From positions 1 to 42,017 of the forward strand of contig JAFXTE010000028.1 of the NCBI GenBank assembly GCA_017525245.1: a stretch of 42,017 nt of DNA, read 5' to 3'. This DNA comes from Bacteroidales bacterium. GTDB lineage: Bacteria; Bacteroidota; Bacteroidia; Bacteroidales; WCHB1-69. Under the pieces are notes generated by a model. It saw only the letters and a list, made by a program, of their open reading frames with translations. It was not told the DNA's origin and did not search any database. Shown here one piece after another: positions 1-8,342 of the stretch (within the stretch, counting starts at the first letter, position 1; each line of letters opens with the position of its first letter). A program made the position numbers and the translations under genes.

Positions 1-58
1 ATTCATCTACTCCAATAGAATCAATAGATAATAAAACAAAAACAAAAACAAAAAGACT

Positions 59-613
59 ATGAAAAAGATTTTATTTTTAATCGGATTGAGTATTTTAACT
101 TTTGGCGCTTTTGCCGAAAAAGTCCCTTCAGTGATTGTCAACAAATCAAAAGGCGGATTCTCAGCAATCTTTAACCTTTACAACTATGTGAGTTATACAC
201 CTGCAGAGGTGAACTCGGATGGTATAGGTCATCTGGATTGTTCTGGAAACGGTTTTTCAGCATGCAGAGTTCCAAACTGCAATGCACTGAACACAAACAA
301 CGGCAACAGCGTTGTTGTTGAAACTGAATCGGGCAAGTTGAATTCCTTCAAGCAGGCCATCAACGATGTCATCCAGCAATACGAAGTTGCGCTTGAAAAC
401 CACGCAGCCGCTGTTGCAGCAGGAACTCACACAAAAGCCGTTCCCAAGATTTACACCAAGACCATTGCGACAACTTCAAAAAGCAGCGGTAAACTCGGCA
501 AACAGAAGGGTGAAACTTACGTTGTCAGAGGGGTTGTAAATAAACAAACAGACAACACGTCAACTATGACCATCTACATCGAAAAGACAAATCTCCTTTA
601 CGCAGGCAACTAA
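59..613 (+). CDS. Secreted protein of unknown function
   Basis: I do not recognise this 184-residue protein. It opens with a clear signal peptide (Lys3-Ile-Leu-Phe hydrophobic run, likely cut after Ala19), so the mature chain is exported. Residues about 60-75 hold three closely spaced cysteines (C61, C69, C74 region) that could form disulfides, and residues 95-125 look helical. The C-terminal third is Thr/Lys/Ser-rich and predicted beta. There is no lipobox. The next gene starts 28 bp downstream on the same strand and is also exported, so the two probably form an operon. The upstream 58 bp hold an A-rich leader but no promoter core I would trust, so the transcript may start outside the window. 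Confidence 0.7.
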   Translation: MKKILFLIGLSILTFGAFAEKVPSVIVNKSKGGFSAIFNLYNYVSYTPAEVNSDGIGHLDCSGNGFSACRVPNCNALNTNNGNSVVVETESGKLNSFKQAINDVIQQYEVALENHAAAVAAGTHTKAVPKIYTKTIATTSKSSGKLGKQKGETYVVRGVVNKQTDNTSTMTIYIEKTNLLYAGN

Positions 614-641
614 TTCTCACTCCTAAAAAACGAAAGATTCT

Positions 642-2288
642 ATGAGAACACGCATTATTGTCATCGCCAGCTTGGTATTGGCATCGCTGGGTGCGACAGG
701 ACAGGAATGGATTGGCAAACGGTTCACACTGGACACTATGGTCAATATGCAGTACACACACCAGCCCAAGAACATCAACCTGCTCAAAAGCAGGATACAA
801 GACAATGCATTCTATTTTGTTGAACAACAGGGTTATCAATACAAGGAAAACGACTATCAAGCAGTTATCTACAAGCTGTCGTTAGACAATTATGAGCAAA
901 CCGAGATCACACTTCCCGTCCCGGAAAACCTGAAGAAGCCGGAGCACAACATCCGCAATCTTTGGATTTATGATTTCTGTTTTGACGGAGAATATCTGTT
1001 GGTCACCACACAGGAAGCACTAATCCTTTATAAACAAATCAATAATCAAAACTACCGGGTGGTTACCACATACCGTCATCACAACTTGTTCGTGGGATAC
1101 CTTCATCAAGGGAAGCTCAACTTCTTCGAAGAAGACCACGACAAGGGGTTCAAGTGGTTTCAACAGAATCTTGACAGCGATACGGCGACACTGGTCCGTG
1201 AGTTGCATTACGAGGCACCCCACATTGTCCAGATCCAACCCAATCGCTACATTTCCCACAATCAACAATCTGTATTCTTCCTAAGCACGAGATTCCCCCG
1301 TTTGGAGGTGTATTCGCTGGACGGGCAACTTCAGGACACGATTCACTTTGACCTTCCTTCCTGGAAAGCCTTTGAAGACGATTATATCCAAAAGACATTA
1401 TCAATACCATACGGGGTAGAACGCATTTTCGCAATCAAGGATGATTTGTACAAATACTCCTATCCCAAAGTGATAATGCCGCTAAACGGGGATCTCTTGC
1501 TATTCTTCACCTATTACGATACCATAACGGGGAACTCAGTGCTGCAATACGCAATACGAGAAAAAGACGGAAAAACCATCCGTTATTCAACCTCCAATCA
1601 TGAAGACAGCGTCTATGTTGCGGCACAGTTCCCATTTACACTGTTCAAAAACGGCTTAGAAAAAACAAATGCGCCCGGGGAAAATGTAATTGTCCAATTG
1701 ACATTGAAATCAGACGTGTCCTGGCAAGGGAAAAAAGAAAAAGAATACCTTAATGATGAACACCAGTACTTTCTATCCCACGAACCAGTACTCGCCTACA
1801 AAATCATGCTGTATTCACCGAGAATTGAGCAAAAAAAGTTTGAGCTCTTCACCACAAGCCAAGAAAGGATTTGCCTGAAGGACCTTCCTTCCGAAAAGAG
1901 CGTTTTGGTTCTACATCAAGATCTGGAATGTTCCGGTTGCGTGAATGCCCTTTATGAACTTCTAAACCAAACTGATGCTGAAAACCTTCACATCGGACAT
2001 GTTTACGCGCACCCATTAAACGGATTGTCAGCATACGATATCAATAGCAGGATAAAACAACATCTCACCAAAGCCTTCACCCTGTATTCGTGTGGCCCTT
2101 CTGGTTTCTCAGAAATCACTTCGCCTCTAAAAATTCCGGAAAAAGATTATCCCTGCATTATGTTTTGCGATAAAAAAGGCATCCGGAAACTATTCACCGC
2201 ATCGGAATTATTCACTACAAACCTAAATGTGACAACATTCAGCACAGAATTCCTCAACGAATGGCAATCTTTCAATTCTAAGCCATAA
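642..2288 (+). CDS. Secreted beta-propeller-like protein with a thioredoxin-like C-terminus
   Basis: This 548-residue protein has a signal peptide (about residues 1-20, ending ATGQ). Residues about 30-370 carry repeated aromatic beta-strand patterns that resemble the six-bladed propeller proteins common in Bacteroidales. The last 140 residues look like a thioredoxin fold: the segment around residue 425 reads LVLHQDLECSGC, placing Cys430 and Cys433 in a CxxC arrangement where a thioredoxin active site would be. The CSGC sequence differs from the usual WCxPC of TlpA proteins, so redox activity is inferred. It follows the first secreted gene by 28 bp. The fold call is by pattern only, and I cannot name a substrate. 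Confidence 0.6.
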   Translation: MRTRIIVIASLVLASLGATGQEWIGKRFTLDTMVNMQYTHQPKNINLLKSRIQDNAFYFVEQQGYQYKENDYQAVIYKLSLDNYEQTEITLPVPENLKKPEHNIRNLWIYDFCFDGEYLLVTTQEALILYKQINNQNYRVVTTYRHHNLFVGYLHQGKLNFFEEDHDKGFKWFQQNLDSDTATLVRELHYEAPHIVQIQPNRYISHNQQSVFFLSTRFPRLEVYSLDGQLQDTIHFDLPSWKAFEDDYIQKTLSIPYGVERIFAIKDDLYKYSYPKVIMPLNGDLLLFFTYYDTITGNSVLQYAIREKDGKTIRYSTSNHEDSVYVAAQFPFTLFKNGLEKTNAPGENVIVQLTLKSDVSWQGKKEKEYLNDEHQYFLSHEPVLAYKIMLYSPRIEQKKFELFTTSQERICLKDLPSEKSVLVLHQDLECSGCVNALYELLNQTDAENLHIGHVYAHPLNGLSAYDINSRIKQHLTKAFTLYSCGPSGFSEITSPLKIPEKDYPCIMFCDKKGIRKLFTASELFTTNLNVTTFSTEFLNEWQSFNSKP

Positions 2289-2293
2289 TGTTC

Positions 2294-2322
2294 TTTGACA
2301 GTCTGAAAAAATTGTAACTTTG
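2294..2322 (+). promoter_or_regulatory. Bacteroidota-type promoter for the DUF58 gene
   Basis: TTTG at 2294-2297 and TAACTTTG at 2315-2322, 17 bp apart, match the Bacteroidota -33/-7 pattern. It ends 18 bp before the ATG at 2341, and this decides against the upstream in-frame TTG at 2320, which falls inside the promoter. Confidence 0.7.
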
Positions 2323-2340
2323 CGCCCTAAAAATCTGGAT

Positions 2341-3276
2341 ATGGCATATACAATCGATTTGACGAAAATCACCAAGTTCGACCATGTGGAATTCGTGGCC
2401 AAACAGGTTGTGGAAGGGTTTATCACAGGCATCCACAAAAGCCCCATGCACGGCTTTTCCGTGGAGTTTGCCGAGCATCGGCCTTACAACACCGGCGAGC
2501 CAATCCGCCACATAGACTGGAAACTCTACGCCCGGACCGACAAACTGTTCGTCAAACAATACGAGGAGGAGACAAACCTGCGATGCCAGTTGGTCATCGA
2601 CAACTCATCATCTATGTATTTTCCAAAACGGCAGAAATACACACTTGCGCAGCCGAACAAAATCTTCTTCGCCGTATATGCCGCCGCAGTCCTGATGCAG
2701 GTTTTCAAAAGCCAGCGCGATGCAGTTGGTTTAAGCCTCTTCTCCGACAAACTGGAATTGCAAACCCGAGCACGCGGTGGGGACGCACACCACAAGATGA
2801 TTTACCGCGAACTCGAGAAGGTGCTGCAACCCATCGGCGATGACGTTCAGCGACAATCTATGGTCACCGACACCTTGCACCAAATCGCCGAGCAGATTCA
2901 CCGCCGCTCCCTGGTCATCATTTTCAGCGACATGTTGGAAACGAGCAGCAACCTCGACGAATTATTGCTGGCATTGGGACACCTCCGGCACAACAAACAT
3001 GAGGTGGTCCTTTTCCATACCTTCGACAAGCAATTGGAATACGATTTCGCATTCGAAAACCGACTCTACAAGTTCGTCGATATGGAAACAGGCAACGAAG
3101 TGAAAGTACACGCCAACAACATCCGCGAATTCTACCAACAGACCGTCCGCGATTATTTCCAGGAAATCAAAGTCAAATGCGGACAATACCAGATTGACGT
3201 GATTCCTGCAGATATAACCCAAGGATTTGAACAAATACTACTCCCCTACCTGCTTAAACGATCGCAAATGTACTAA
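2341..3276 (+). CDS. DUF58 domain protein with a von Willebrand A-like fold
   Basis: This 311-residue DUF58 protein has the family signature around residues 45-70, reading RHIDWKLYARTD then VKQYEEE. It is followed by DNSSSM near residue 85, a DxSxS metal-ion (MIDAS) motif of VWA-like domains. DUF58 proteins usually work beside MoxR AAA+ ATPases in Bacteroidota, in the group of genes linked to BatA/BatD. No MoxR gene is next to it here, since radC follows after 11 bp and the upstream gene is unrelated. It lacks a signal peptide and is probably cytoplasmic. I start at ATG 2341 because of the promoter just upstream. Family assignment is firm and the cellular role is not. Confidence 0.88.
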   Translation: MAYTIDLTKITKFDHVEFVAKQVVEGFITGIHKSPMHGFSVEFAEHRPYNTGEPIRHIDWKLYARTDKLFVKQYEEETNLRCQLVIDNSSSMYFPKRQKYTLAQPNKIFFAVYAAAVLMQVFKSQRDAVGLSLFSDKLELQTRARGGDAHHKMIYRELEKVLQPIGDDVQRQSMVTDTLHQIAEQIHRRSLVIIFSDMLETSSNLDELLLALGHLRHNKHEVVLFHTFDKQLEYDFAFENRLYKFVDMETGNEVKVHANNIREFYQQTVRDYFQEIKVKCGQYQIDVIPADITQGFEQILLPYLLKRSQMY

Positions 3277-3287
3277 CCTTAAACCAA

Positions 3288-3998
3288 ATGAACAAAACAT
3301 CAAACTACGAAAACAAGAGATTAACCATCAAAGAATGGAGTGTGCAAGACCGGCCTCGGGAAAAATATGCCCGAAACGGCGCAGCTTCGCTTTCTGACGC
3401 GGAACTAATCGCCATTCTGTTCCGGACAGGAAATGCTTCAGAATCTGCCGTGGAATTGGCCAAGCGCCTGCTCTCATCGTCAAACAACAGCCTCAATGAA
3501 TTATCTGAAAAGACATTGCTTGAGTTATCCGAAACCAAGGGTATCGGACAAGCAAAAGCAATGGCTCTGCTCACCGCATTTGAAATCGGGAGACGGATCC
3601 GCGCCGAAAAAGTGGAAGAGAAGCCGATAATTAAAAGCAGCTTGGATGTCGTAAACCTTATGCAAAACAAAATCGCCTATCTGGACCACGAGGAACTTTG
3701 GGTGATCTACTTGAACCAATCCAGCCGAATCTTGGGAGTTGCACAGATAAACAAGGGCGGAATCGCCAGCACAGAGGTAGATGTCCGCATCGTATTACAA
3801 CAAGCAGTGGTGAAAAAGTCCACCCAAATCATTCTATGCCATAACCATCCTTCCGGATCAATTCGTCCGAGCAAAGCCGACATACAGCTCACAGAAAAGA
3901 CCCGTAAAGCTGCAAATTTGCTTGATGTCATGCTGGTGGATCACATCATCATCCATCGGGAACGATATTTCAGCTTTGTGGAAGAGGGAATGTTATAG
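3288..3998 (+). CDS. radC: RadC family JAB/MPN-domain protein
   Basis: This 236-residue RadC homologue has normal length. Residues about 65-95 form a helix-hairpin-helix region (KGIGQAKAMALL). Residues about 110-236 are the JAB/MPN domain with an intact JAMM zinc site: His185, His187 and Asp198 in HNHPSG...D. The family is widespread in bacteria and was once linked to DNA repair, but that role is disputed and the true substrate is unknown. It begins 11 bp after the DUF58 gene and probably shares its transcript. It converges on the dipeptidase gene, whose stop is only 36 bp away. Confidence 0.95.
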   Translation: MNKTSNYENKRLTIKEWSVQDRPREKYARNGAASLSDAELIAILFRTGNASESAVELAKRLLSSSNNSLNELSEKTLLELSETKGIGQAKAMALLTAFEIGRRIRAEKVEEKPIIKSSLDVVNLMQNKIAYLDHEELWVIYLNQSSRILGVAQINKGGIASTEVDVRIVLQQAVVKKSTQIILCHNHPSGSIRPSKADIQLTEKTRKAANLLDVMLVDHIIIHRERYFSFVEEGML

Positions 3999-4033
3999 AG
4001 TCCATCCTCTGAAACGGCTCTTCAGGCGCGAAA

Positions 4034-5758
4034 TCATCGCTCCCTACGCTCAATCACCTCTTTAAGCCGATAGCGGTCGCCCGTGGCGGCGCCGATGGAA
4101 TTGATAAACTGGAGGTCGTAACCCGGGGTATCATAACCCCAACGCTGGAAGTTTCCGTCTTTGTCAACTTTCTTCACCACTTGGTCGTTATATCTGACAA
4201 TCAGGTATTTGGCCAGCTCGTCCCAGCGCTTCATCATCTTGTCGGCATAGGCGATGCTCCTTTTATTGAGATAGTCGCGACGATCGGCGGGGGTCATCGG
4301 CTCTATGGCTTTCAGCACGCTGTCCTGATCGTCGAAGTAGTAGTCCTCCAACTCGCGCTGGGCCTCGCGGAGATCATCAATCATCATCGAGTAGCGCGGA
4401 TAGACCATGTTGGCGACCCAGTTGTTCATCCAGAAGGCCGACCCGAAGCTGAATTCCGTGCGGGGGTTGTTCTCGGGACGGAAACAGTCGGGCACCTGCG
4501 TGATGCAGCAGTAGAGCGGCACGTAGGCCACCATGTCTGCGTCGTCGCAGTTGAACCAGGTGACGCCACCAACGTCGTCGGGGAGCCACGAACGCATCTG
4601 GCAGGTCATCGTGAAACCGCTCTGCTGCGTGGCGATGGGCCTCTCTCGGAAGTAGCTCACGCCGGCGGTATCACGGAAGTGCATCGGCAGCGGACGGATC
4701 GGCATCCCCCACGGACCGGCGGTCATGTCGGCGGTCATGTCCAACGGGGTGTTCTCAAAGTGGTCGCGCATGTCCTCCTGCAAGTCTCTGAGCGACAGCG
4801 GCGCGTCGGGTTTGATCCACAGCGGCAGATGGTCGCACTTGTCGAACTCGCCGTTGAGATACGGCAGGTACTTGTCCATTTCGGCTTCGGCGTAGTGGTG
4901 GCGGAAGAAGCTCCACACACGGGCGTCGGCGTAGCGCACGTTCTCGAAATCGATGGGACAGTAAGCGTCGCGGAAGGAGAAGTCCGCATCCTTGCCACTG
5001 AAGTAGCCCTTCTCGCGGGCAAACTCGATGACATCGGCGGCATAGACGCACTCGACCTCGGGACGGGTGATGTATTGGAGGTGTTTGCTGCTAAGAGATT
5101 TGTGGGATATTTTGGGCGAAAAATTTTTCGTCCCTACGGGTTCCTGCGGGAATTGCCTGATACGGCTCAAATTGGCATGGGCGCAGATGCAATCGTCAGG
5201 GATGCGCAGGGCGACCCAGACGGCGCCTTTCCTATCCTTCCCCTTGCCGATGATCTCCATAATCCACGCCTCGTTGGGGTCGCAGATGGTGATGCTTTCG
5301 CCACTGCTGTTGTAGCCGTACTCCTCCACCAACTCGGCCATGCACTTGATGGCCTCGCGGGCGTTGGCGGCGCGCTGCAGGGTGAGCCGCATCAGCGAGA
5401 AATAGTCGAGCAGTCCCTCGCGGTTCTGGAGTTCCAGCCGTCCGTCGAAGGTGGTCTCCACGATGGTCAGCTGCTTCTCGTTCATCAAGCCGACGACGTT
5501 GTAAGTGTACTCGACTTGCTTCACGAACTGCCCTTCGTGCGCGGGTCCCCACCCGTGGATGGCGATTTGCTCGCCCGGGGCGTGGCGTCCGGCCGGACTG
5601 TGGAACAGCGATCCGGAGAATCCGAAGCCGTCGCAGTTGTAGGTACACATCACGCTGCCGTCAGCAGAAGCTTTCTTGCCGACGATCAGGTTGGTGCAGG
5701 CCGTAGCGGGGAGGAGGGCTACGGCGAGGAGGAGGGTTGTGAGGAGGTTTTTCTTCAT
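4034..5758 (-). CDS. Secreted C69 family dipeptidase
   Basis: This 574-residue protein belongs to peptidase family C69 (PepD/dipeptidase A type), an N-terminal nucleophile hydrolase. A signal peptide ends at Ala20, and cleavage leaves Cys21 (ACTNLIVG) as the new N-terminus, which is the catalytic nucleophile in this family. Later landmarks are the SSGESITICDP segment near residue 151 and NCDDADMVAYVPLYC near residue 390. It probably clears dipeptides outside the cytoplasmic membrane. Residues about 205-235 (EPVGTKNFSPKISHK and onward) look like an in-frame insertion between RIRQFP and the conserved CVYAADVI segment, and its DNA is palindromic (see the repeat entry at 5100-5155). The gene is GC-rich compared with radC. 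Confidence 0.93.
   Translation of the reverse strand: MKKNLLTTLLLAVALLPATACTNLIVGKKASADGSVMCTYNCDGFGFSGSLFHSPAGRHAPGEQIAIHGWGPAHEGQFVKQVEYTYNVVGLMNEKQLTIVETTFDGRLELQNREGLLDYFSLMRLTLQRAANAREAIKCMAELVEEYGYNSSGESITICDPNEAWIMEIIGKGKDRKGAVWVALRIPDDCICAHANLSRIRQFPQEPVGTKNFSPKISHKSLSSKHLQYITRPEVECVYAADVIEFAREKGYFSGKDADFSFRDAYCPIDFENVRYADARVWSFFRHHYAEAEMDKYLPYLNGEFDKCDHLPLWIKPDAPLSLRDLQEDMRDHFENTPLDMTADMTAGPWGMPIRPLPMHFRDTAGVSYFRERPIATQQSGFTMTCQMRSWLPDDVGGVTWFNCDDADMVAYVPLYCCITQVPDCFRPENNPRTEFSFGSAFWMNNWVANMVYPRYSMMIDDLREAQRELEDYYFDDQDSVLKAIEPMTPADRRDYLNKRSIAYADKMMKRWDELAKYLIVRYNDQVVKKVDKDGNFQRWGYDTPGYDLQFINSIGAATGDRYRLKEVIERRER
5100..5155. repeat. Palindrome-like insertion inside the C69 dipeptidase gene
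   Basis: Within the dipeptidase gene, 5114-5134 is an almost perfect palindrome with arms GGGCGAAAAA and TTTTTCGTCCC, followed by CCCTACGGG and CCTGCGGG. The surroundings are AT-rich while the rest of the gene is GC-rich. The encoded stretch (residues about 205-235) interrupts an otherwise familiar C69 sequence without breaking the frame. It resembles an extragenic palindromic element that has become part of a protein. Confidence 0.5.
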
Positions 5759-5831
5759 ATCAGTATGTTTTTTGATGTCCCCACACTGCAGCTTCGCCTT
5801 GTGCGGGGTTATTAGTGCTATCGCGCGTCTT

Positions 5832-5909
5832 GCCCCTTCGGGGCTGCTTAAGGAAGTTGTTTTATATTACTACCCCGGCCTTCGGCCACCCCTTCTAAAA
5901 TAGAAGGGG
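5832..5909. repeat. Cluster of extragenic hairpins upstream of the dipeptidase
   Basis: Three compact inverted repeats lie in the 197-bp gap between the dipeptidase start and the cupin stop: GCCCC-TTC-GGGGC at 5832-5844, GGCC-TTC-GGCC at 5877-5887, and CCCCTTCTA-AAA-TAGAAGGGG at 5889-5909. Both flanking genes read on the minus strand, so the third hairpin could also act as the cupin terminator, though it lacks a clear U-run. Confidence 0.6.
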
Positions 5910-5931
5910 AATTGGGGTCTTCCGCTCCATC

Positions 5932-5966
5932 ATTCTTCATTCTATATTCTTCATTCTACATTCTCA
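5932..5966. repeat. Heptamer array at the cupin stop codon
   Basis: Five 7-bp units run ATTCTTC, ATTCTAT, ATTCTTC, ATTCTAC, ATTCTCA. Read on the minus strand the array encodes the last residues of the cupin protein (Arg-Met) and its TAG stop at 5956-5958. The units beyond it hold further TGA and TAG codons. Confidence 0.85.
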
Positions 5967-6303
5967 AAATGCACGCCAGAAACTTCACGTCTTTCCCGCT
6001 GTGGTTGGCGATACTGTGGCGGCCGCCGTTGCCGGTGAACATCACGTCGCCGGTGCGCATGACGGCGGTCTTGTCATTGTCTGTGACCTCGGCTTCGCCC
6101 TCCAAGATGTAGTAGATTTCGGCATCCTCAATGTGCGGATGCTCCTTGATCCGGCTGCCCGATGGCAGGGTGATGATGTTGAACATCGACGCCCGTTCCA
6201 GCATCTCCGCCGGCGTGAGGACGATGTTCTTGCTGATACGGCCTTCAATGTTGCCGCTGTTTTCCACGGTTTCAACGCGGATGTCTTGGCTGTATTTGAT
6301 CAT
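5956..6303 (-). CDS. Small cupin-domain protein
   Basis: This 115-residue single-domain cupin has the conserved barrel motifs: GSRIKEHPHIEDAEIYYILEGE in the first half, with the histidines and glutamate that normally bind a metal, and GDVMFTGNGGRHSI in the second. Stand-alone cupins of this size include mannose-6-phosphate isomerase-like and sugar- or small-molecule-binding proteins, so no substrate can be given. It is cytoplasmic, without a signal peptide. The final residues and the stop codon are encoded by a heptamer repeat array, so the C-terminus may have been reset by repeat growth. Confidence 0.88.
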   Translation of the reverse strand: MIKYSQDIRVETVENSGNIEGRISKNIVLTPAEMLERASMFNIITLPSGSRIKEHPHIEDAEIYYILEGEAEVTDNDKTAVMRTGDVMFTGNGGRHSIANHSGKDVKFLACILRM

Positions 6304-6338
6304 TGTGGTGATATTTGGTGGTATTCGAAATCAATCCG

Positions 6339-6346
6339 CAAAAATA
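6339..6346 (-). promoter_or_regulatory. Promoter -7 element for the cupin gene
   Basis: On the minus strand this reads TATTTTTG, 36 bp before the cupin ATG, matching the TAnnTTTG core used throughout the window. The -33 element is not clear. Confidence 0.55.
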
Positions 6347-6491
6347 CACAAATTCAAGTACCGGAATCAGACTGCGATATTTTACAAAAATATCCTTTCA
6401 TTCATCACATAACAATTTGACTGAATGAAATCTACGATAATCATTGTAACCTTTTGAAAATTCTGCATCATATTTATGTAGATGGATTTTC

Positions 6492-6499
6492 TATCTTTG
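6492..6499 (+). promoter_or_regulatory. Promoter -7 element for the barrel protein gene
   Basis: TATCTTTG lies 25 bp before the start codon at 6525. No convincing TTTG is at the expected -33 distance. The rest of the 220-bp gap between this gene and the divergent cupin gene shows nothing else. Confidence 0.6.
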
Positions 6500-6524
6500 C
6501 ATCATCGTTATTCATCAAGTTATT

Positions 6525-7121
6525 ATGGTTATGATAAAGAGACTGAATTACATCATACTCGTCGCAATGCTCGCACTTTCCATACAGTCGAATGCACAAA
6601 CGACAACATCTGAAAGCACTTACAAAGGCTTCAGTATCACCGCCAACGCCTCTGGCGGGATATGCAGTTACCTGTTTTGGTCCGACACTTTCATACAAGC
6701 TGGCGGCGGAGTGGGCTTCCGGTACGACTTCAGTCGATTTTGGGGAATATACACCAGTCTGGATTATGAAAGCGTTTTCAAACCGGCAAACTACGAGGAT
6801 TACCATTACCTGAGAATCCCGATTGAAATGGAATTCCACACACGGCACTTTTACGCCCGCGGCGGCCTCTCCTTCGGCATCGGGTTAAATGCTTGGACGG
6901 CAGCAAATGCTAAAGAGTGCTTCAACATAGGCGAGACGGTGCTCGAACTCGGAGGCCGTATTCCGTTGACCACCAGTGACATCCTCACAATCGGAATCAA
7001 CACCAACATCTCGGTTGGCTTCACAAAGGTCTATTTTGATGGCGTTGCCCACCCTGGTTTTTCAACGGATCCACCGCGTTTCGGCGCTGTCCTCAAACTC
7101 GGCTACGAACACCGATTCTGA
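6525..7121 (+). CDS. Outer-membrane beta-barrel protein, porin-like
   Basis: This 198-residue exported protein has a signal peptide cut near residue 24-25 (SIQSNAQ). The mature part alternates hydrophobic and polar residues in short strands with aromatic girdles (YFDFSRFWGIYTSLDYES, HYLRIPIEMEFH, FYARGGLSFGIGLN) and ends LKLGYEHRF, with a terminal Phe as is typical of outer-membrane barrels. About 8 strands fit the length. Such proteins are common in Bacteroidota and mostly uncharacterised. Two starts are possible, ATG 6525 or ATG 6531, which differ by two residues. It is a single-gene unit with its own promoter and terminator. Confidence 0.85.
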   Translation: MVMIKRLNYIILVAMLALSIQSNAQTTTSESTYKGFSITANASGGICSYLFWSDTFIQAGGGVGFRYDFSRFWGIYTSLDYESVFKPANYEDYHYLRIPIEMEFHTRHFYARGGLSFGIGLNAWTAANAKECFNIGETVLELGGRIPLTTSDILTIGINTNISVGFTKVYFDGVAHPGFSTDPPRFGAVLKLGYEHRF

Positions 7122-7131
7122 CAAAAACACC

Positions 7132-7165
7132 GACGGACGATCTCGTTGGAGGTCGTCCGTCTTTC
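7132..7165 (+). terminator. Rho-independent terminator after the barrel gene
   Basis: Arms GACGGACGA (7132-7140) and TCGTCCGTC (7153-7161) flank a 12-nt loop and are followed by a short T-rich run (TTTCTTTC). It lies 10 bp after the stop. Confidence 0.8.
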
Positions 7166-7173
7166 TTTCAAGC

Positions 7174-7201
7174 AATTACTAATTACTAATTGGAAACTAC
7201 T
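7174..7201. repeat. Short heptamer array at the aquaporin stop codon
   Basis: Units AATTACT, AATTACT, AATTGGA, AACTACT. The aquaporin TAG stop (7197-7199, minus strand) lies in the last unit, and the other units add TAG or TAA codons on the same strand. This is the weakest array of the set. Confidence 0.55.
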
Positions 7202-7889
7202 CCTTGTTGCAGGCGAGGCCTTTCCACACGAGTGCGGAGAGGGCAGCACCGATCATCGGGGCCACGATGAACACCCACACATCGGCAAGAGCCTGACCGC
7301 CAGCGAAGATCGCGGGTCCGAAGGAACGGGCCGGGTTGACGGAGGTGCCGGTGAGGTTAATGCAGACGAGGTGGACGAGGATCAGGGTCAGACCGATGGC
7401 CAAACCGGCGAGGTTGCCTGCGCCAAGCTTGCTGTCGGTGGTGCCGAGAACCACGAGCACGAAAATGAAGGTGGCAATGATCTCCACGAGGCAAGCGCCC
7501 ATTGCACCGCCAGCGTTAGCCACGCCGTTGCAGCCGAGACCCATCATGCCTTCAGCGATACCTTCAGCACTGGGGGTCACAATGTTGACAAGTGCCAACA
7601 AAACAGCACCAGCGAGGATACCGCCGATGAACTGGCCGATCCAGTAAATGCAGGCCTCTTTCCAAGTCATACGACCGGAAAGTGCCACCGCGAAGGTGAT
7701 GGCCGGGTTGATGTGGCAACCGGTGATGCCGCCGATGGTGTATGCCATGGCAACCACGGTGAGACCGAAAGCGATAGCCGTGCCCACCACGCCAGCAGGA
7801 GTGGCACAACCCAAGAACATAGCCGTTCCGCAGCCCAGCAGGGTGAGAACAAACGTTCCAATCAGTTCAGCGAATAATTTTTTTGTCAT
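7197..7889 (-). CDS. aqpZ: Aquaporin (MIP family, AqpZ-like)
   Basis: This 230-residue integral membrane protein has six predicted helices and both half-helix signatures, HINPAITF near residue 58 and SVNPARSFG near residue 178. The selectivity-filter positions favour water: the histidine of helix 5 (LVHLV) and the arginine after the second NPA are both present, as in AqpZ, whereas glycerol channels normally have Gly instead of that His. The Asp typical of glycerol facilitators after the second NPA is also absent. The gene stands alone between the converging barrel gene and divergent rex. Function as a water channel is well supported by sequence. Confidence 0.93.
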   Translation of the reverse strand: MTKKLFAELIGTFVLTLLGCGTAMFLGCATPAGVVGTAIAFGLTVVAMAYTIGGITGCHINPAITFAVALSGRMTWKEACIYWIGQFIGGILAGAVLLALVNIVTPSAEGIAEGMMGLGCNGVANAGGAMGACLVEIIATFIFVLVVLGTTDSKLGAGNLAGLAIGLTLILVHLVCINLTGTSVNPARSFGPAIFAGGQALADVWVFIVAPMIGAALSALVWKGLACNKE

Positions 7890-7991
7890 AATGCTTTTAT
7901 TTTGGTGAAAAATTAAAGGTTATCGGTTATTGGTTTTTGGTTATAGAAGCTGGAAGTTCATAGAGAGTTTGATAATTAGAGTTTGAATTGG

Positions 7992-7999
7992 CAAAAGTA
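7992..7999 (-). promoter_or_regulatory. Candidate -7 element for aqpZ
   Basis: Reads TACTTTTG on the minus strand, about 100 bp before the aqpZ ATG. That implies a long leader, and no -33 element stands out. Confidence 0.4.
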
Positions 8000-8277
8000 G
8001 AATTTTTTTTGTTTGGTTGTCACTTTATTTTTTTGTCCGGCATTATAAATAATGTCAATTCTTTTGTCCTTTATGAATGGGCGTGGTTTAATGACTGATT
8101 CGTTTTTTTGCATAAAATACGACAAAAACAAGAGATTCCCGCACTATCTTTAGGGGATTTATCATACCCAATACGCCTCCATATCACGGCCAAGAGACAA
8201 TTAAAACTGAACATAATTATTTGATAATCAAAACACAGATGTTTTTAGCTAAAAAAAACGCCATGATAGCCATTTTC

Positions 8278-8310
8278 TTTGCGGTACTTTAAAAATAAAG
8301 TGTATTTTTG
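8278..8310 (+). promoter_or_regulatory. Promoter of the rex-adhE-hydrogenase operon
   Basis: TTTG (8278-8281) and TATTTTTG (8303-8310) with 21 bp between them fit the Bacteroidota pattern, 32 bp before the rex ATG. It is the only good promoter core before the six-gene operon. A convincing Rex operator (TTGTGA-type inverted repeat) was not found over it. Confidence 0.6.
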
Positions 8311-8342
8311 CCGCGGATTTCAATAGATAAAAAAGTATCGAT

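Larger units (their letters stand above)
7890..8342. other. 453-bp intergenic region between aqpZ and rex
   Basis: No gene is visible. A minus-strand promoter core for aqpZ (TACTTTTG, 7992-7999) and a plus-strand promoter for rex lie here. The part next to aqpZ (7915-7950) is low-complexity (GGTTAT/GGTTTTTGG). The middle is AT-rich, with a TTTGAT-A-ATCAAA inverted repeat at 8220-8232. Confidence 0.7.

Noticed and set aside
4181-5815. Open frame of 544 codons on the plus strand opposite the C69 dipeptidase
   Set aside because: It mirrors a GC-rich real gene, has no family motif or start signals, and shows His/Val/Gly-rich shadow composition.
8220-8232. TTTGAT-A-ATCAAA inverted repeat upstream of rex, as a Rex operator
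   Set aside because: Known Rex sites resemble TTGTGA with its inverted half and a longer spacer. This repeat does not match and lies 70 bp upstream of the promoter core.
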